Below are positions 1 through 9,700 of a stretch of DNA of 21,690 nucleotides, piece after piece. The notes under the pieces were generated by a model. The model ran no database searches and had not been told where the DNA came from. It was given only the letters and a program-made list of their open reading frames with translations. The position numbers and the translations under genes were made by a program. Positions within the stretch are counted from its first letter, which is position 1. Each line of letters opens with the position of its first letter. Source of the stretch: a virus; IMG/VR virus record IMGVR_UViG_3300033994_002165, positions 1 to 21,690 of that record; one strand, given 5' to 3'.

Positions 1-2
1 GA

Positions 3-209
3 ATTAGACCTAATTACTCTACGGATGATGGTGGATGGGGTACGTTAACTCCTGAAATGGTTGGATATGGTGACCCTCAAATGGGATATCAACCAACTAA
101 TCAGTATGCATCTCCTTCCGCACCAATAAGTACCGGAAACGATATATTAGATAAAGCAATCGCAAGAAGTGCTAAGGTTTTGGCGGCAAGTAAAGATAAA
201 AATAGATAA
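3..209 (+). CDS. C-terminal end of an unidentified phage protein (5' partial)
   Basis: An open frame enters from the left edge and ends at TAA 207-209, leaving 68 visible codons with no internal stop. The visible part is polar and rich in Gly, Pro, Gln, Ser and Tyr (for example EMVGYGDPQMGYQPTNQY). It ends in a short, probably helical, Lys/Ala-rich tail (DKAIARSAKVLAASKDKNR). The stop overlaps the ATG of the gp25-like gene by one base (TAATG), the same junction used by the next three genes, so it belongs to the same baseplate operon. The position suggests a tail or baseplate component, but no family is recognisable from this fragment and no function is claimed. Confidence 0.7.
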   Translation: MRPNYSTDDGGWGTLTPEMVGYGDPQMGYQPTNQYASPSAPISTGNDILDKAIARSAKVLAASKDKNR

Positions 210-640
210 TGGCAATCATAACCGGCCCTAAGTTAGTAAAAGACCTACCTGAAAAGGATAGGGTGGCAATAGGAATCACTCTCCCAATCCAAAGAGGGAA
301 TGGTGGATTCTTTGCCCAATCTTACCAAACTTCAGAGCAGGTTAAATCCAATATAAAAAATTTAATCTTAACTCGAAAGGGTGAAAGATTAATGCATCCC
401 ACTTTTGGTACGGATTTGTATAATACTCTATTTAACCAAAATACGGATGATTTAGAATCAGAAATTGAACGTTCTATTGATAGAGCTATTCAAGAATGGA
501 TGCCGTATATATCAATTGATGAAATATTGGTAGACCAATCAAACACAAATAGAGATACCTATTTCTTTACGGTTACATTGAATTTTAGAGTTGCTGGACA
601 ACAAAATTTAGAAACGGTAACATTTAATATAAATGAATAA
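209..640 (+). CDS. gp25: Baseplate wedge subunit, T4 gp25-like (gpW/gp25 family)
   Basis: The 143-residue product fits the gp25/gpW/lysozyme-like family, a small wedge protein near the inner baseplate that is also conserved in P2 phage (gpW) and contractile injection systems. The hallmark is at about residues 52-75: LILTRKGERLMHPTFGTDLY, with the G-E-R-x-M-x-P-x-F-G signature at 58-67. It is followed by the expected amphipathic helix (DDLESEIERSIDRAIQEW) and strands ending in FRVAGQQNLETVTFNI. Length is typical for the family. TAATG overlaps occur at both ends, and the next gene is gp6-like, so the gp25-gp6 (P2 W-J) pairing is kept. The family call is firm; the T4 name is by analogy. Confidence 0.93.
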   Translation: MAIITGPKLVKDLPEKDRVAIGITLPIQRGNGGFFAQSYQTSEQVKSNIKNLILTRKGERLMHPTFGTDLYNTLFNQNTDDLESEIERSIDRAIQEWMPYISIDEILVDQSNTNRDTYFFTVTLNFRVAGQQNLETVTFNINE

Positions 641-2673
641 TGGCATTTAAAGTAACAAATAAAAATATAGGTAGAAATAGTAGAGATATATCCTATTTAG
701 GTAAGGATTTCGATTCGTTTAGAACTAACTTAATGGAGTATGCTAAAACATATTTCCCAAGTACATATAACGATTTTAATGAAACCTCACCTGGTATGAT
801 GTTTATTGAAATGGCATCTTACATAGGAGATGTATTAGGTTATTATACCGATGCTTCTTTAAAAGAGAGTTTAATACAATATGCATCCGAAGAAAAAAAT
901 GTATTTGCATTAGCTAACTTATTGGGGTATAAACCAAAATCATCTGCACCAGCAGTAACAACATTATCTGTATATCAATTATGTAAAGCAGATAACGCAG
1001 GTGAATTGGATACTAGATACTTATTGAGACTTAATTCTGGATTAACGATAACATCTACATCTAATTCTGAAATTACTTTTAGAACCGTTGAATCATTGGA
1101 TTTTAGTGACCCAATCGATAGAGAAATTTCTGTATATAATTTATCAGATTTTAACGTTCCTAATTATTATTTAATTAAGAAGCAAATTCAGGCAATATCA
1201 GCTACAGAAAAAGAATACACTCAACCTTTCACTTCAGCTGAATCATTTGCATCATTGATTTTACCGGAAACAAATGTTATATCAATTGAATCTGTTATAG
1301 ATGATGAGGGTAATAAATGGTATGAAGTTCCATATTTGGCACAAGAAACAATATATATTGATTATCCTAATGCAGAATCTAATGACCCAGATTTATATCA
1401 ATTTAAAGAAACTGTACCATACCTTTTAAAATTATTAAAAACTAGTAGAAGATTTGTAAGTAGAGTAAACGATGATTTTACCACATCAATTCATTTTGGA
1501 GGTGGAGATAGTTCTTTATCAGATGAACTTTTAATACCAAACGTTAAAAATGTAGGATTAGGATTAAATAGTTCAATCGATAGAATGGGAGAATCATATG
1601 ACCCAACCAATTTTTTAAAAACAAAATCATATGGTCAATCACCATCTAATACTACATTAACGATAAAATATTTAGTAGGAGGAGGAATTAGTTCAAATGT
1701 ACCACAAGGAGATTTGACAACTATATCATCAATTACATTTGATAATGATTTAGTAGATATGTTAGATTTAGATGATACCGTATATACGTTTATCAAAAAT
1801 TCAGTTGCAGTTGAAAACGAAATACCTGCAAAGGGAGGAAGAGGATTTGATACAATAGAAGAGATTAGAGAAAGTGCATTAGCTAATTTTGCATCACAAA
1901 ATAGAGCAGTGACATCAAAAGATTATCAGGTAAGAGCTTTATCAATGCCTTCAAAGTTTGGTGCAATTGCTAAAGTAGTTGCGGTTGGTGATAATTCTTT
2001 GAACGCTAATTCACCTGAAAGTATTTTAAACTCAACTGATAATGTAGACCAATTTACGGAAATAGTAAAAACTATAACTAAAACAGCAATTGCTAATGGA
2101 GGTAACATACCAACTACAAATGATATAAAAGGATTAGTTAGGAATTTTGTACAAAAGACAACACAAAATGCAGAGTTAGTAAATCCTTTTGCTATTAACC
2201 TTTATACATTAGGATATGATTCAAACGGAAACCTAACTATACTAAACAGAGCTGTAAAGGAAAATCTTAAAACATATATTAATGAATATAGAATGTTAAC
2301 CGATGGTGTTAACATAATCGATGGGTTTATTATTAATATAGGTGTTAATTTTGAAATAACCACATATAAAAACTTTAATCAAAGAGAAGTAATATTAACT
2401 TGTATAAATGAGTTAAAATCTTTCTTCGATATAAATAATTGGCAATTTAATCAAACTATAAATCTTTCTGATATAGAATTAACTATAGCTATGGTTGAAG
2501 GTGTTGCATCGGTTCAGAGGGTTGAGATTGTAAATAAGTGTGGTGGTATATATGCAAGAAATAGTTACGATATACAAGCAGCAACAAAGAATAAGATTAT
2601 CTATCCATCGTTAGACCCATCTATCTTTGAAGTTAAGTTTCCTGATAAAGATATTAAAGGTAAAGCTATATAA
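640..2673 (+). CDS. gp6: Baseplate wedge subunit, T4 gp6-like (baseplate J family)
   Basis: The 677-residue product is close in length to T4 gp6 (about 660). In T4 two gp6 copies and one gp7 form the wedge core bundle, and P2 gpJ is the equivalent. The N-terminal region (about 20-100) has the typical gp6 pattern: a LGKDFDSFRTNLMEYAKTYF segment, then SPGMMFIEMASYIGDVLGYY, then a helix ending in LLGYKP. The baseplate-J core is visible around 395-450 (GGRGFDTIEEIRESALANF, then RAVTSKDYQVRAL). The C-terminal third is mixed alpha/beta, with VEGVASVQRVEIVNKCGG near the end. The start follows a TAATG overlap with the gp25-like gene, and the end overlaps the next gene the same way. No truncation is visible. 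Confidence 0.92.
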   Translation: MAFKVTNKNIGRNSRDISYLGKDFDSFRTNLMEYAKTYFPSTYNDFNETSPGMMFIEMASYIGDVLGYYTDASLKESLIQYASEEKNVFALANLLGYKPKSSAPAVTTLSVYQLCKADNAGELDTRYLLRLNSGLTITSTSNSEITFRTVESLDFSDPIDREISVYNLSDFNVPNYYLIKKQIQAISATEKEYTQPFTSAESFASLILPETNVISIESVIDDEGNKWYEVPYLAQETIYIDYPNAESNDPDLYQFKETVPYLLKLLKTSRRFVSRVNDDFTTSIHFGGGDSSLSDELLIPNVKNVGLGLNSSIDRMGESYDPTNFLKTKSYGQSPSNTTLTIKYLVGGGISSNVPQGDLTTISSITFDNDLVDMLDLDDTVYTFIKNSVAVENEIPAKGGRGFDTIEEIRESALANFASQNRAVTSKDYQVRALSMPSKFGAIAKVVAVGDNSLNANSPESILNSTDNVDQFTEIVKTITKTAIANGGNIPTTNDIKGLVRNFVQKTTQNAELVNPFAINLYTLGYDSNGNLTILNRAVKENLKTYINEYRMLTDGVNIIDGFIINIGVNFEITTYKNFNQREVILTCINELKSFFDINNWQFNQTINLSDIELTIAMVEGVASVQRVEIVNKCGGIYARNSYDIQAATKNKIIYPSLDPSIFEVKFPDKDIKGKAI

Positions 2674-3638
2674 TGATATACTTTGTAACGGCATCAAAGG
2701 ATGCATCGGTTTATAGTTTATATGTAAATAAAAACACAGGTTTAGATGAGATACTAACTATATCCAAACATTACTCACGCTTTGCGGAAAGAGATAATGC
2801 TAGAACATTTATTGAATTTGATATAGATAATGTACCATCTTATGTAACCGCATCATCGGCTACTTTACAATTAACACTTACTCAGCCCGAAGAACTGGCA
2901 GTGAGTTATTCGGTGTATGGATATCCTGTAACTGAAAGTTGGAATATGGGGAGAGGGACATGGCCTGAAAATATTAACACAGATGGTATAAATTGGACAA
3001 ACCAAAGTGGAGTTGATTATACAATAGAAACTATTCAATCATTTACATATTTCGATGGAGATATCAAAATGAATATTAAACCAATATATGATTATTGGAC
3101 AGGTTCAGCTAATTATGGATTAAGATTATCACATACATCATCAGCTGAAAGTACTTCATTGGATTATGGTGTTCTAAAATATTACTCTAAAGAAACAAAC
3201 ACTATATTTCAACCTTTGTTAAAATTAGGATGGGATGATTCTCAATTTATCACCGGTTCACTTACTGCATTAACTGATTCACAAATTATAGTTAGAAGTA
3301 AAGAATTAAGGGATAATTATACTGAGGGTAATAAAGTTAAGATAAAAATAATAGGAAGAAGTTTGTATCCAACTAAAAGTTTTACAAACTCCTTTTCATA
3401 TGATGATGTTAAGTATTTACCTCAAACTTCATATTATGCAGTTAGAGATGAAATAACAAAAGTTAATATAATAGATTTTTCGGATTACACAAAAATCAGT
3501 TGTGATGCGAATGGTAATTATATTAATTTAGATACTTCTAATTTTCCTAAGAATAGAATTTACAGATTACTATTTAAGATAGTTAGAGATGGTATAAACG
3601 AATTTATTGAAGATGATTTAACTTTTATAATTAAGTAA
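2673..3638 (+). CDS. Probable virion protein with DNRLRE-like beta-sandwich domain
   Basis: This 321-residue product has a DNRLRE-type pattern over about residues 4-187. It starts with a short strand (ASKDASVYS). Next comes a strand reading RTFIEFDID at 44-52, then the family-typical segment VTESWNMGRGTWPENI, with Trp90, Gly93, Gly95 and Trp97, and INWTN at 106-110. Further on are IKPIYDYWTGSANYGLRL (about 136-152) and a closing strand QPLLKLGWDD. DNRLRE modules are known mostly from surface-exposed secreted proteins. The remaining ~130 residues look beta-rich and are not recognised. It is coupled by TAATG to the gp6-like gene and to the next gene. A peripheral baseplate or fibre-attachment role, perhaps binding glycans, is inference. 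Confidence in the domain is moderate. Confidence 0.68.
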   Translation: MIYFVTASKDASVYSLYVNKNTGLDEILTISKHYSRFAERDNARTFIEFDIDNVPSYVTASSATLQLTLTQPEELAVSYSVYGYPVTESWNMGRGTWPENINTDGINWTNQSGVDYTIETIQSFTYFDGDIKMNIKPIYDYWTGSANYGLRLSHTSSAESTSLDYGVLKYYSKETNTIFQPLLKLGWDDSQFITGSLTALTDSQIIVRSKELRDNYTEGNKVKIKIIGRSLYPTKSFTNSFSYDDVKYLPQTSYYAVRDEITKVNIIDFSDYTKISCDANGNYINLDTSNFPKNRIYRLLFKIVRDGINEFIEDDLTFIIK

Positions 3639-4651
3639 TGGAATTTGAATTAATTAAAAAGGATTTACAGAATAGTGGTTCGTTAGTAGCTAAAAACAAA
3701 CCAAACTCTTATTTTCAAACAAACATTGAAGATGAGAAAGGTGGGTTTGTGTATGCACCTTCTAAAAAAAGAATATATAATACCGATGAATTAAAGAAGA
3801 CAATTGATATAACTGTAGCTGAATTAATTCCAGATAGACAAGAAACACAATTAGATTTAGTACCACGTGTAATATATAATCAGGCAACTCGTTCATTAGA
3901 ACTTGCAAACGAAACTATATTATCACAATCCATAGTAATTGGAGGATTAGAGGCACAAGTATCAGAATTAACTTCAATATCGGCATCATTAGATATACAA
4001 TTAGATAATGAAAGATTATTAAGAGTTACTGCAGAATCAAACGCAGAACAACTTAGAAAACAATTTGTTTTGGTAAATGATACAATGCAAACTGCATTAC
4101 AACGTTCAGTTAGCGAGGGTATTGAAAAAACTGGATTACAAGCTAGAAATGAGGGACAGAATGCGACGGTTCAATCTCTTTCAAAGCAAGTGGATAGTTT
4201 AACTCAACAACTAAATGGTAAAAATGCCAGATTAGCAGAGGGAGCTAAAGCGGCTGCGGATTTTACCATTAGAGTAATTGAAAAAGGAGACCCTGCACAA
4301 AAGGAGTTATTTTTTGATGTTAAAACAGGTGAATCAACGGGTAAATGGAACAATGGCCCAACTGTAGAATTATTTAATACAACATTAGAGCCAATAACCG
4401 TTGATATAAAAATTAAAGGTACTCAAGCATGGATTAACGGACCATCAATAGTTAATATAGAACCTCAGCAAAAAGTTGAAGTAACGATGCAACCTGATTT
4501 TGGTGTAATTAATGGATTAGACCCTAGACCTAGAACATTCTTAGGAATAGCAGGAGGAGGTAAAGCTACAAACTATACTGGAACCGTATCATTTAAAAGT
4601 AAAAATGGAGAAGTTTCTTTAAGTTGTAATTTATACAAACATAGAAGTTAA
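3638..4651 (+). CDS. Probable baseplate/tail structural protein with coiled coil and C-terminal beta domain
   Basis: The family of this 337-residue protein is not recognised. Residues 1-80 are polar, with a motif GGFVYAPSKKRIYN. Two heptad-like stretches at about 85-145 (LELANETILSQSIVIGGLEA onward) and 165-205 (VQSLSKQVDSLTQQLNGKNA) predict a coiled coil and therefore oligomerisation. Residues 222-337 look like an immunoglobulin-like beta sandwich (VELFNTTLEPITVDIKIKG, then GPSIVNIEPQQKVEV, then TGTVSFKSKNGEVSLSC). No signal peptide or membrane segment is visible. The start overlaps the preceding stop as TAATG, and the next gene begins 5 bases after this stop. Context suggests a trimeric connector or short fibre on the baseplate, but this is inference. 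Confidence 0.75.
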   Translation: MEFELIKKDLQNSGSLVAKNKPNSYFQTNIEDEKGGFVYAPSKKRIYNTDELKKTIDITVAELIPDRQETQLDLVPRVIYNQATRSLELANETILSQSIVIGGLEAQVSELTSISASLDIQLDNERLLRVTAESNAEQLRKQFVLVNDTMQTALQRSVSEGIEKTGLQARNEGQNATVQSLSKQVDSLTQQLNGKNARLAEGAKAAADFTIRVIEKGDPAQKELFFDVKTGESTGKWNNGPTVELFNTTLEPITVDIKIKGTQAWINGPSIVNIEPQQKVEVTMQPDFGVINGLDPRPRTFLGIAGGGKATNYTGTVSFKSKNGEVSLSCNLYKHRS

Positions 4652-4656
4652 AAAAT

Positions 4657-6048
4657 ATGAGTTTAGATAAATTTAAAAATATTGATGATGTATTAAAGAA
4701 GGGAACATCTCTTACTACTGAGTTAAGTGCTACTGAGCTTAAGTTAATAGATAAGGGATTTATTCCAACCCCTTTTTTAATTGGTAATAATGATGTTTTA
4801 GAATTTATATTATATGATTCTACTAGTAACATATTAGAACAAAAAGATTATGGAAATGTTCGTTATATTAATGCAAACGAAATATCAAACTATATTATAA
4901 GAAGTGAAAATGTATTGGATACAATATATGATGGTGGCGGGTTTCTTATAGATGTTAAAAAATTAGTAAAAGAAGCAGGATACAACACAGGAGTATTTAG
5001 AGTGCAATTCAATTTTGTAAATAATAGGATTGGTTCTAAAATAGAAATGGATAGATTATGGATTCACGAAATATCACCATCTAGAACAGAATTAAGATTA
5101 TTACCTTATAATAATTTCAATACAAATATTGCATATGAAGCTGATATAGAAAGAGATTTAAATCAGGCATATGAAAGTTTTGTAGTAGGTAGATTTAGTG
5201 GAGATGAAGTTTACTCTGAAATAAATGAAATTATAAACAGATTAGATGTTCAAAAATTACAGGATACATTTGTTAAAATAAAATCAAAGGATTACATAGA
5301 TAGAATACAATATGAATTTGGTATAACAAACTACGACCAATTTTTTAATAAGGTATTAGAATCTATGAAAGAAGCGGTTAGACATGCATTGCTTCATAAA
5401 AATTCAATTATAGGAACTTCGGATTTTGGTAAACCATTAGGAGATGAAGTTGATTTTACATATTATAATAAAAACGATATTGTGAATCTTCTTAATAAAA
5501 AATTTAGAGATGCGTGTGATTTTCATCTTCCGAAAAGAACATTAGCTAATGAAGTATTGATAGATGCACAAACACAGGAAAGTATAGATAAATTAGCTAC
5601 ATTAATTCAAAAATTAGAATCAGATAAGGTTACAGAAAATGTTTCTACTGAAAGAGTATCTGTTCCAATACCAACGTATGGAGAAATTAAAGATGCGGTA
5701 ACATCTGTGACTAAAACAGCAGTTATTGTTCCTGGTGTAGAAACTCCTGTAATAATAGAAACTCCTGTTATGGAAACTCCTGCTACAACTGTATCAGATG
5801 TGATTAACGAAAGAGGTGGTGGTGGATTCTTAAGTAAATTTAGAAAAAAGGGAAATAAACCTAAAACTGGATTTTTAAATAAAGATATAACTAAAAAGAA
5901 ACTTGGTTTATTTGGAGGAAGGGGTGATATAAGTAATGGAGGAACAGGAGGCGGAACTACTACGGGTACAACGGAAGGTGATAGAAGAGCTGGAATTCCA
6001 TCTTCCATTGCAGAAAGGTTAAGAAATAAAAGAGATAACCAAAAATAA
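4657..6048 (+). CDS. Probable virion structural protein with Gly-rich, basic C-terminus
   Basis: In this 463-residue product, residues 1-150 are mainly beta and contain a striking segment: GYNTGVFRVQFNFVNNRIGS at 108-127, then LWIHEISPSRTELRLLP at 134-150. I have the impression that similar motifs occur in other tailed-phage structural proteins, but that is from memory and untested. Residues about 160-330 are largely helical. Residues about 345-385 are Thr/Val/Pro-rich (repeated ETPV). The last ~75 residues are Gly/Lys/Thr-rich and probably disordered (GGGGFLSKFRKKGNK; GGTGGGTTTGTTEGD). The gene is 5 bases after the coiled-coil gene and 7 bases before another Gly-rich protein. Its place in the baseplate block supports a virion role; the exact function is unknown. 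Confidence 0.75.
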   Translation: MSLDKFKNIDDVLKKGTSLTTELSATELKLIDKGFIPTPFLIGNNDVLEFILYDSTSNILEQKDYGNVRYINANEISNYIIRSENVLDTIYDGGGFLIDVKKLVKEAGYNTGVFRVQFNFVNNRIGSKIEMDRLWIHEISPSRTELRLLPYNNFNTNIAYEADIERDLNQAYESFVVGRFSGDEVYSEINEIINRLDVQKLQDTFVKIKSKDYIDRIQYEFGITNYDQFFNKVLESMKEAVRHALLHKNSIIGTSDFGKPLGDEVDFTYYNKNDIVNLLNKKFRDACDFHLPKRTLANEVLIDAQTQESIDKLATLIQKLESDKVTENVSTERVSVPIPTYGEIKDAVTSVTKTAVIVPGVETPVIIETPVMETPATTVSDVINERGGGGFLSKFRKKGNKPKTGFLNKDITKKKLGLFGGRGDISNGGTGGGTTTGTTEGDRRAGIPSSIAERLRNKRDNQK

Positions 6049-6055
6049 ATAAAAG

Positions 6056-6721
6056 ATGGCACAAAGAACTATAGAAGAATTAGCTAACGATTTTACTTAC
6101 TCCGGTACAAACCCAGGAGGTATTAGCGATTCTATATTAACCTCCAACGGCGGTGGCGGTGGTGGAGGAGGAAGAGCGCCAGGAGGAGATATTCTAGCAT
6201 TTGACCCATATACAAGCCCATATATAACTTCTCGAAAAGTTTTTTTCACAATAAACACATATACTAATTTAAGTAGAACCGATGTTTTGGCAAAAGCTTA
6301 TTTAAATGGAATCGAAATAGAAGACCAATCGAATTCAAAAGGAAGAGTTACATTTAGTTTGGACGAACAGAGATTATTAAACCCATCTACATTAACATTG
6401 GTTAGTGGTGATTTGAAACCACAAAAGTATTTTTTAATTCAATCTAGAAAAGATATTGAAAATGAAGTTTCCATAATAGAAATTGATAATATTGCAGATG
6501 CAACTCCTGTTGAGGGAACACCTGTGCCAGGCGGAGAAGGATTTGGCGGTGGAATTGTTGATACTCGTGGTGGGCAATTTGATGGAAGCGGTGGAGGCTC
6601 TGGTGGTGGCGGAGGTGGTAGTTATGGTGGTGGAATGAGAGAAGTTAATCCAAACGATTTTAGAGGAGCAGGATTTGGATTAGATGGAGGAGATGTAACT
6701 CAAAGAGAAAACCTACAATAA
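6056..6721 (+). CDS. Gly-rich small structural protein of unknown function
   Basis: This 221-residue protein has three parts. The N-terminal ~50 residues are low complexity, with a run of eight glycines at about 33-40. A compact central domain lies at about 50-150 (SRKVFFTINTYTNLSRTDVL, then AYLNGIEIEDQSNSKGRVTF, then KYFLIQSRKDIENEVSIIEI). The C-terminal tail is again Gly-rich (GSGGGSGGGGGGSYGGG). The ordered core between two flexible glycine arms suggests a linker or adaptor in the tail, but no family is recognised. The first codons (ATGGCACAAAG, MAQR) are nearly identical to those of the next gene, 16 bases downstream, pointing to a shared translation-initiation context. Its reality is supported by tight packing and by the ordered central domain. 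Confidence 0.72.
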   Translation: MAQRTIEELANDFTYSGTNPGGISDSILTSNGGGGGGGGRAPGGDILAFDPYTSPYITSRKVFFTINTYTNLSRTDVLAKAYLNGIEIEDQSNSKGRVTFSLDEQRLLNPSTLTLVSGDLKPQKYFLIQSRKDIENEVSIIEIDNIADATPVEGTPVPGGEGFGGGIVDTRGGQFDGSGGGSGGGGGGSYGGGMREVNPNDFRGAGFGLDGGDVTQRENLQ

Positions 6722-6737
6722 AACTATTTATTAACTA

Positions 6738-9700
6738 ATGGCACAAAGAGAGATAAAAATACCGTTTAAGGATTATAGAGCTGATATAATATTGGATGTT
6801 CCATTTGAGGGAAACATTTCAGTTAGTACACCAGCACCTCCTCAGGCCATTTCTATAACTATTATTAACTCTATAGACCGACCTTCGGTAAGAGTTTATT
6901 ATAAGAATGCAGCATCATTAGATGTTCAGGAAACTATAAGTACTACTAGAACTATAGAGGTATTACAGAATAGTAAATTATCTATAGGTAGAGCAGATGC
7001 TATAAACTTTAACATCACTGGTATTAAGGTATCAAAAAGTGATGGAACTTTAGTAAAAGATAGTTCAGCAAATTTATTTGATTTAGAAAATATTGTAGAA
7101 AGTTATACTATAAATGTAACAAGTCAGCAAAATGTAACTACTGATAATATAGCTAAATTTTCAAATGTATTACAACCAACATACAAATGGAATACGGAAT
7201 TAAATAAAGAATTTTCCATAAGTGTAGGAGTACAAAATGCTACATATGTAAAATACTATTTCCCAAATCAATCGGGTGCAAATTCAAATGGAGCAAAGAT
7301 TGCCAACGTTGTTGACGGGACTGCTATAATTGTATTAAATAACCCAAACGCGGTAGGAATATATGGATTAGTAGTTATAGCTGGAAATGATTTACTAAAA
7401 GATGGAGAAGAACAGAGGGCTAGAATAAATGTATATGTAGAAAAAACATATGGTCAACCGGATGTAACTAATATTATATTTGATAGAAATATTATAGAGG
7501 CCGATTTAAGACCTTTAGATTTTGATTTTAAGTTTGATATAGATACAGTAGATTCTGAAGGAGTTGATGTATTTTTAGGTGATAATAAAATTTTTAATAC
7601 TCCAATAGTAAATGGAGAGGCTAAAATCACATTAAAGGCAAAGGAATTATATAATTCATATAAAACTTATTTTAATGAAGATGATGATTCGTATGAAATA
7701 ACATTTACCTTACAACCATATTTTAATGGTATAAATGGTAAAATAGTAGGTAAGAGAGAAAGTTTTACTGTTTTTGTTCAAAAGGCTAAATACATTGTTT
7801 CAAGTGGAGAAGTTTTAGATACGTTTGCAAATGTATTTTCTCAACTATTCTCAGGCGAAACAACTAAAAAAGATTTTGAAGATAACATTGTATTTGAAGA
7901 TGATAAACACTTATACTATCAAGTTAAAACAGATAATGATGAATCGTATGTTATAACAAATACAGGTGCGGATGACGCTACATTCTCATTAGAGGGTGAA
8001 AAAATTGTTCCCACTAGATATGAGATAGACCCTCAAAGTGGAAATACCGTAAGGGTAAGAGAACAACGAGATTATTATTCATTAATAGTTAAATTATTAG
8101 AACCGGTAGCAGAAACTATAACTCCAAATCAATTAATTTGGGTTACTAAACAAATAATACCATCTATTGTAGAAACTATTATTATAAATGATAGTGATGA
8201 AAATACTTGTATTCCATTAAAACCAAATTTTGGAATAGATGTAGTAGATGAAACGGGCTATGAATTTTTTAATCAAATTGTAGCAAGTGGGTCAGTTACT
8301 TCTAATGATATAGTAAATCAATATTTATCAAAATCTCAATTTAATTTAGAAGACCTTAATATTGAGTACACTAGTGGTAGTAATGTAACTTCATCATATT
8401 TTTTAAAATTTGAAAACTTTGTAAACTTTTCAAGTGCACAAACTCGTTTAGAAAATTTTCAATATAAAATAGAAACAATTGAGAATTGGGAAAATAAATT
8501 AACAACTACTCTTTATTCAGGTTCTACATTATCTACTTCATCCGTATCCTTATTGACAAGTGCATCATATGATGATAAAATAAGAATTATAAAAAATGGA
8601 TTTGATGGGTTTGAGAAACAAATGTATGTTGATTATGGAGTAAATTCTTCAAACGCTCAGTTTTTTGAAATTCAAAAAGATTATGCAGAAGTATATGATA
8701 GAGAAAATAGAAACTATTTAGTAAAACATACACCTCAATTTATAAAAGAGGATTCAGGTAATTTAGAATTCCTTTCATTCTTAGAAATGATAGGTCAACA
8801 TTTTGATATTATATGGTCTTATATAAATGGTATCAATAGAATACGAAAAGTAACTAATAAATCAACGGATGGTATATCTGATAAATTAGTTTATACATTA
8901 TTAGAAAACTTTGGATGGGACCCGAAAACACCATTTAGTGGGCAACAATTATGGAAGTATGCGTTTGGGTTAAATGAAGATGGGACTACCACACAGAATA
9001 AAAACTCATTGGGTAATAACGTTTCACCTTCTTATACACCGGAAGAAGCAAGAAATCAAGTTTGGAGAAGAATTCTTAATAACTTACCATACCTATTAAA
9101 ACACAAAGGAACTAGGAAAGCTATTAATGCAATTATGGCGTGTTATGGCGTACCATCTTCATTATTAACAATAGTTGAATTTGGAGGGCCTGCGAATAGT
9201 GGTTCTCAGAGTACTAAATATACATACGAAGATAGAACTGCAGCACTTAATATTGCTAGAGATGAATATCTTACCGTTGATTGGAAAGAAGGAACATCAT
9301 TCAATGACCCTGATGCAATTGAACTTAGATTTAAAACATCTAGATTATCATTTGTATCACAATCTACAACTCTTTATCATACACAAAGTTTGGTAAACAT
9401 TGGTGGAGCTGGTAGTGGTATATGGAATGTTAAATTAGTTCCATCAGGCTCTTCTGTATATGGTGATATAGTATTCCAAATGAGTGCTAGTAGTAATGTT
9501 TATATCGGTCCTGGTGTAGTTACCTCAGGTTCTGAATTGGTATCAATGAGTATTCAAAATGTTCCTATATTCGATAACACATATAAACATTTTACAATTC
9601 AAAGAGAAGTTCTTAGTAGAGATGAGTACATTGGTAATACATTAACTAGAAGTTTGGATTATGAGCAATATACAATGTTTTATAAACAAGCTAACGGAGA

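Noticed and set aside
1926-2108. Short minus-strand frame inside the gp6-like gene, and similar short frames at 9175-9396 (plus) and 9830-10063 (minus) in the giant gene
   Set aside because: All are fully inside strongly supported coding sequence in another frame, with no recognisable domains.
4593-4832. Minus-strand open frame spanning the junction of two structural genes
   Set aside because: It is antisense to two real genes 5 bases apart, of low complexity, with no promoter or motif.
5607-6062. Minus-strand open frame of 151 codons rich in Pro, Leu and Val
   Set aside because: It is the antisense of the Gly/Thr-rich tail of the 4657-6048 gene; Gly codons read backwards give Pro runs. No start context or family is present.
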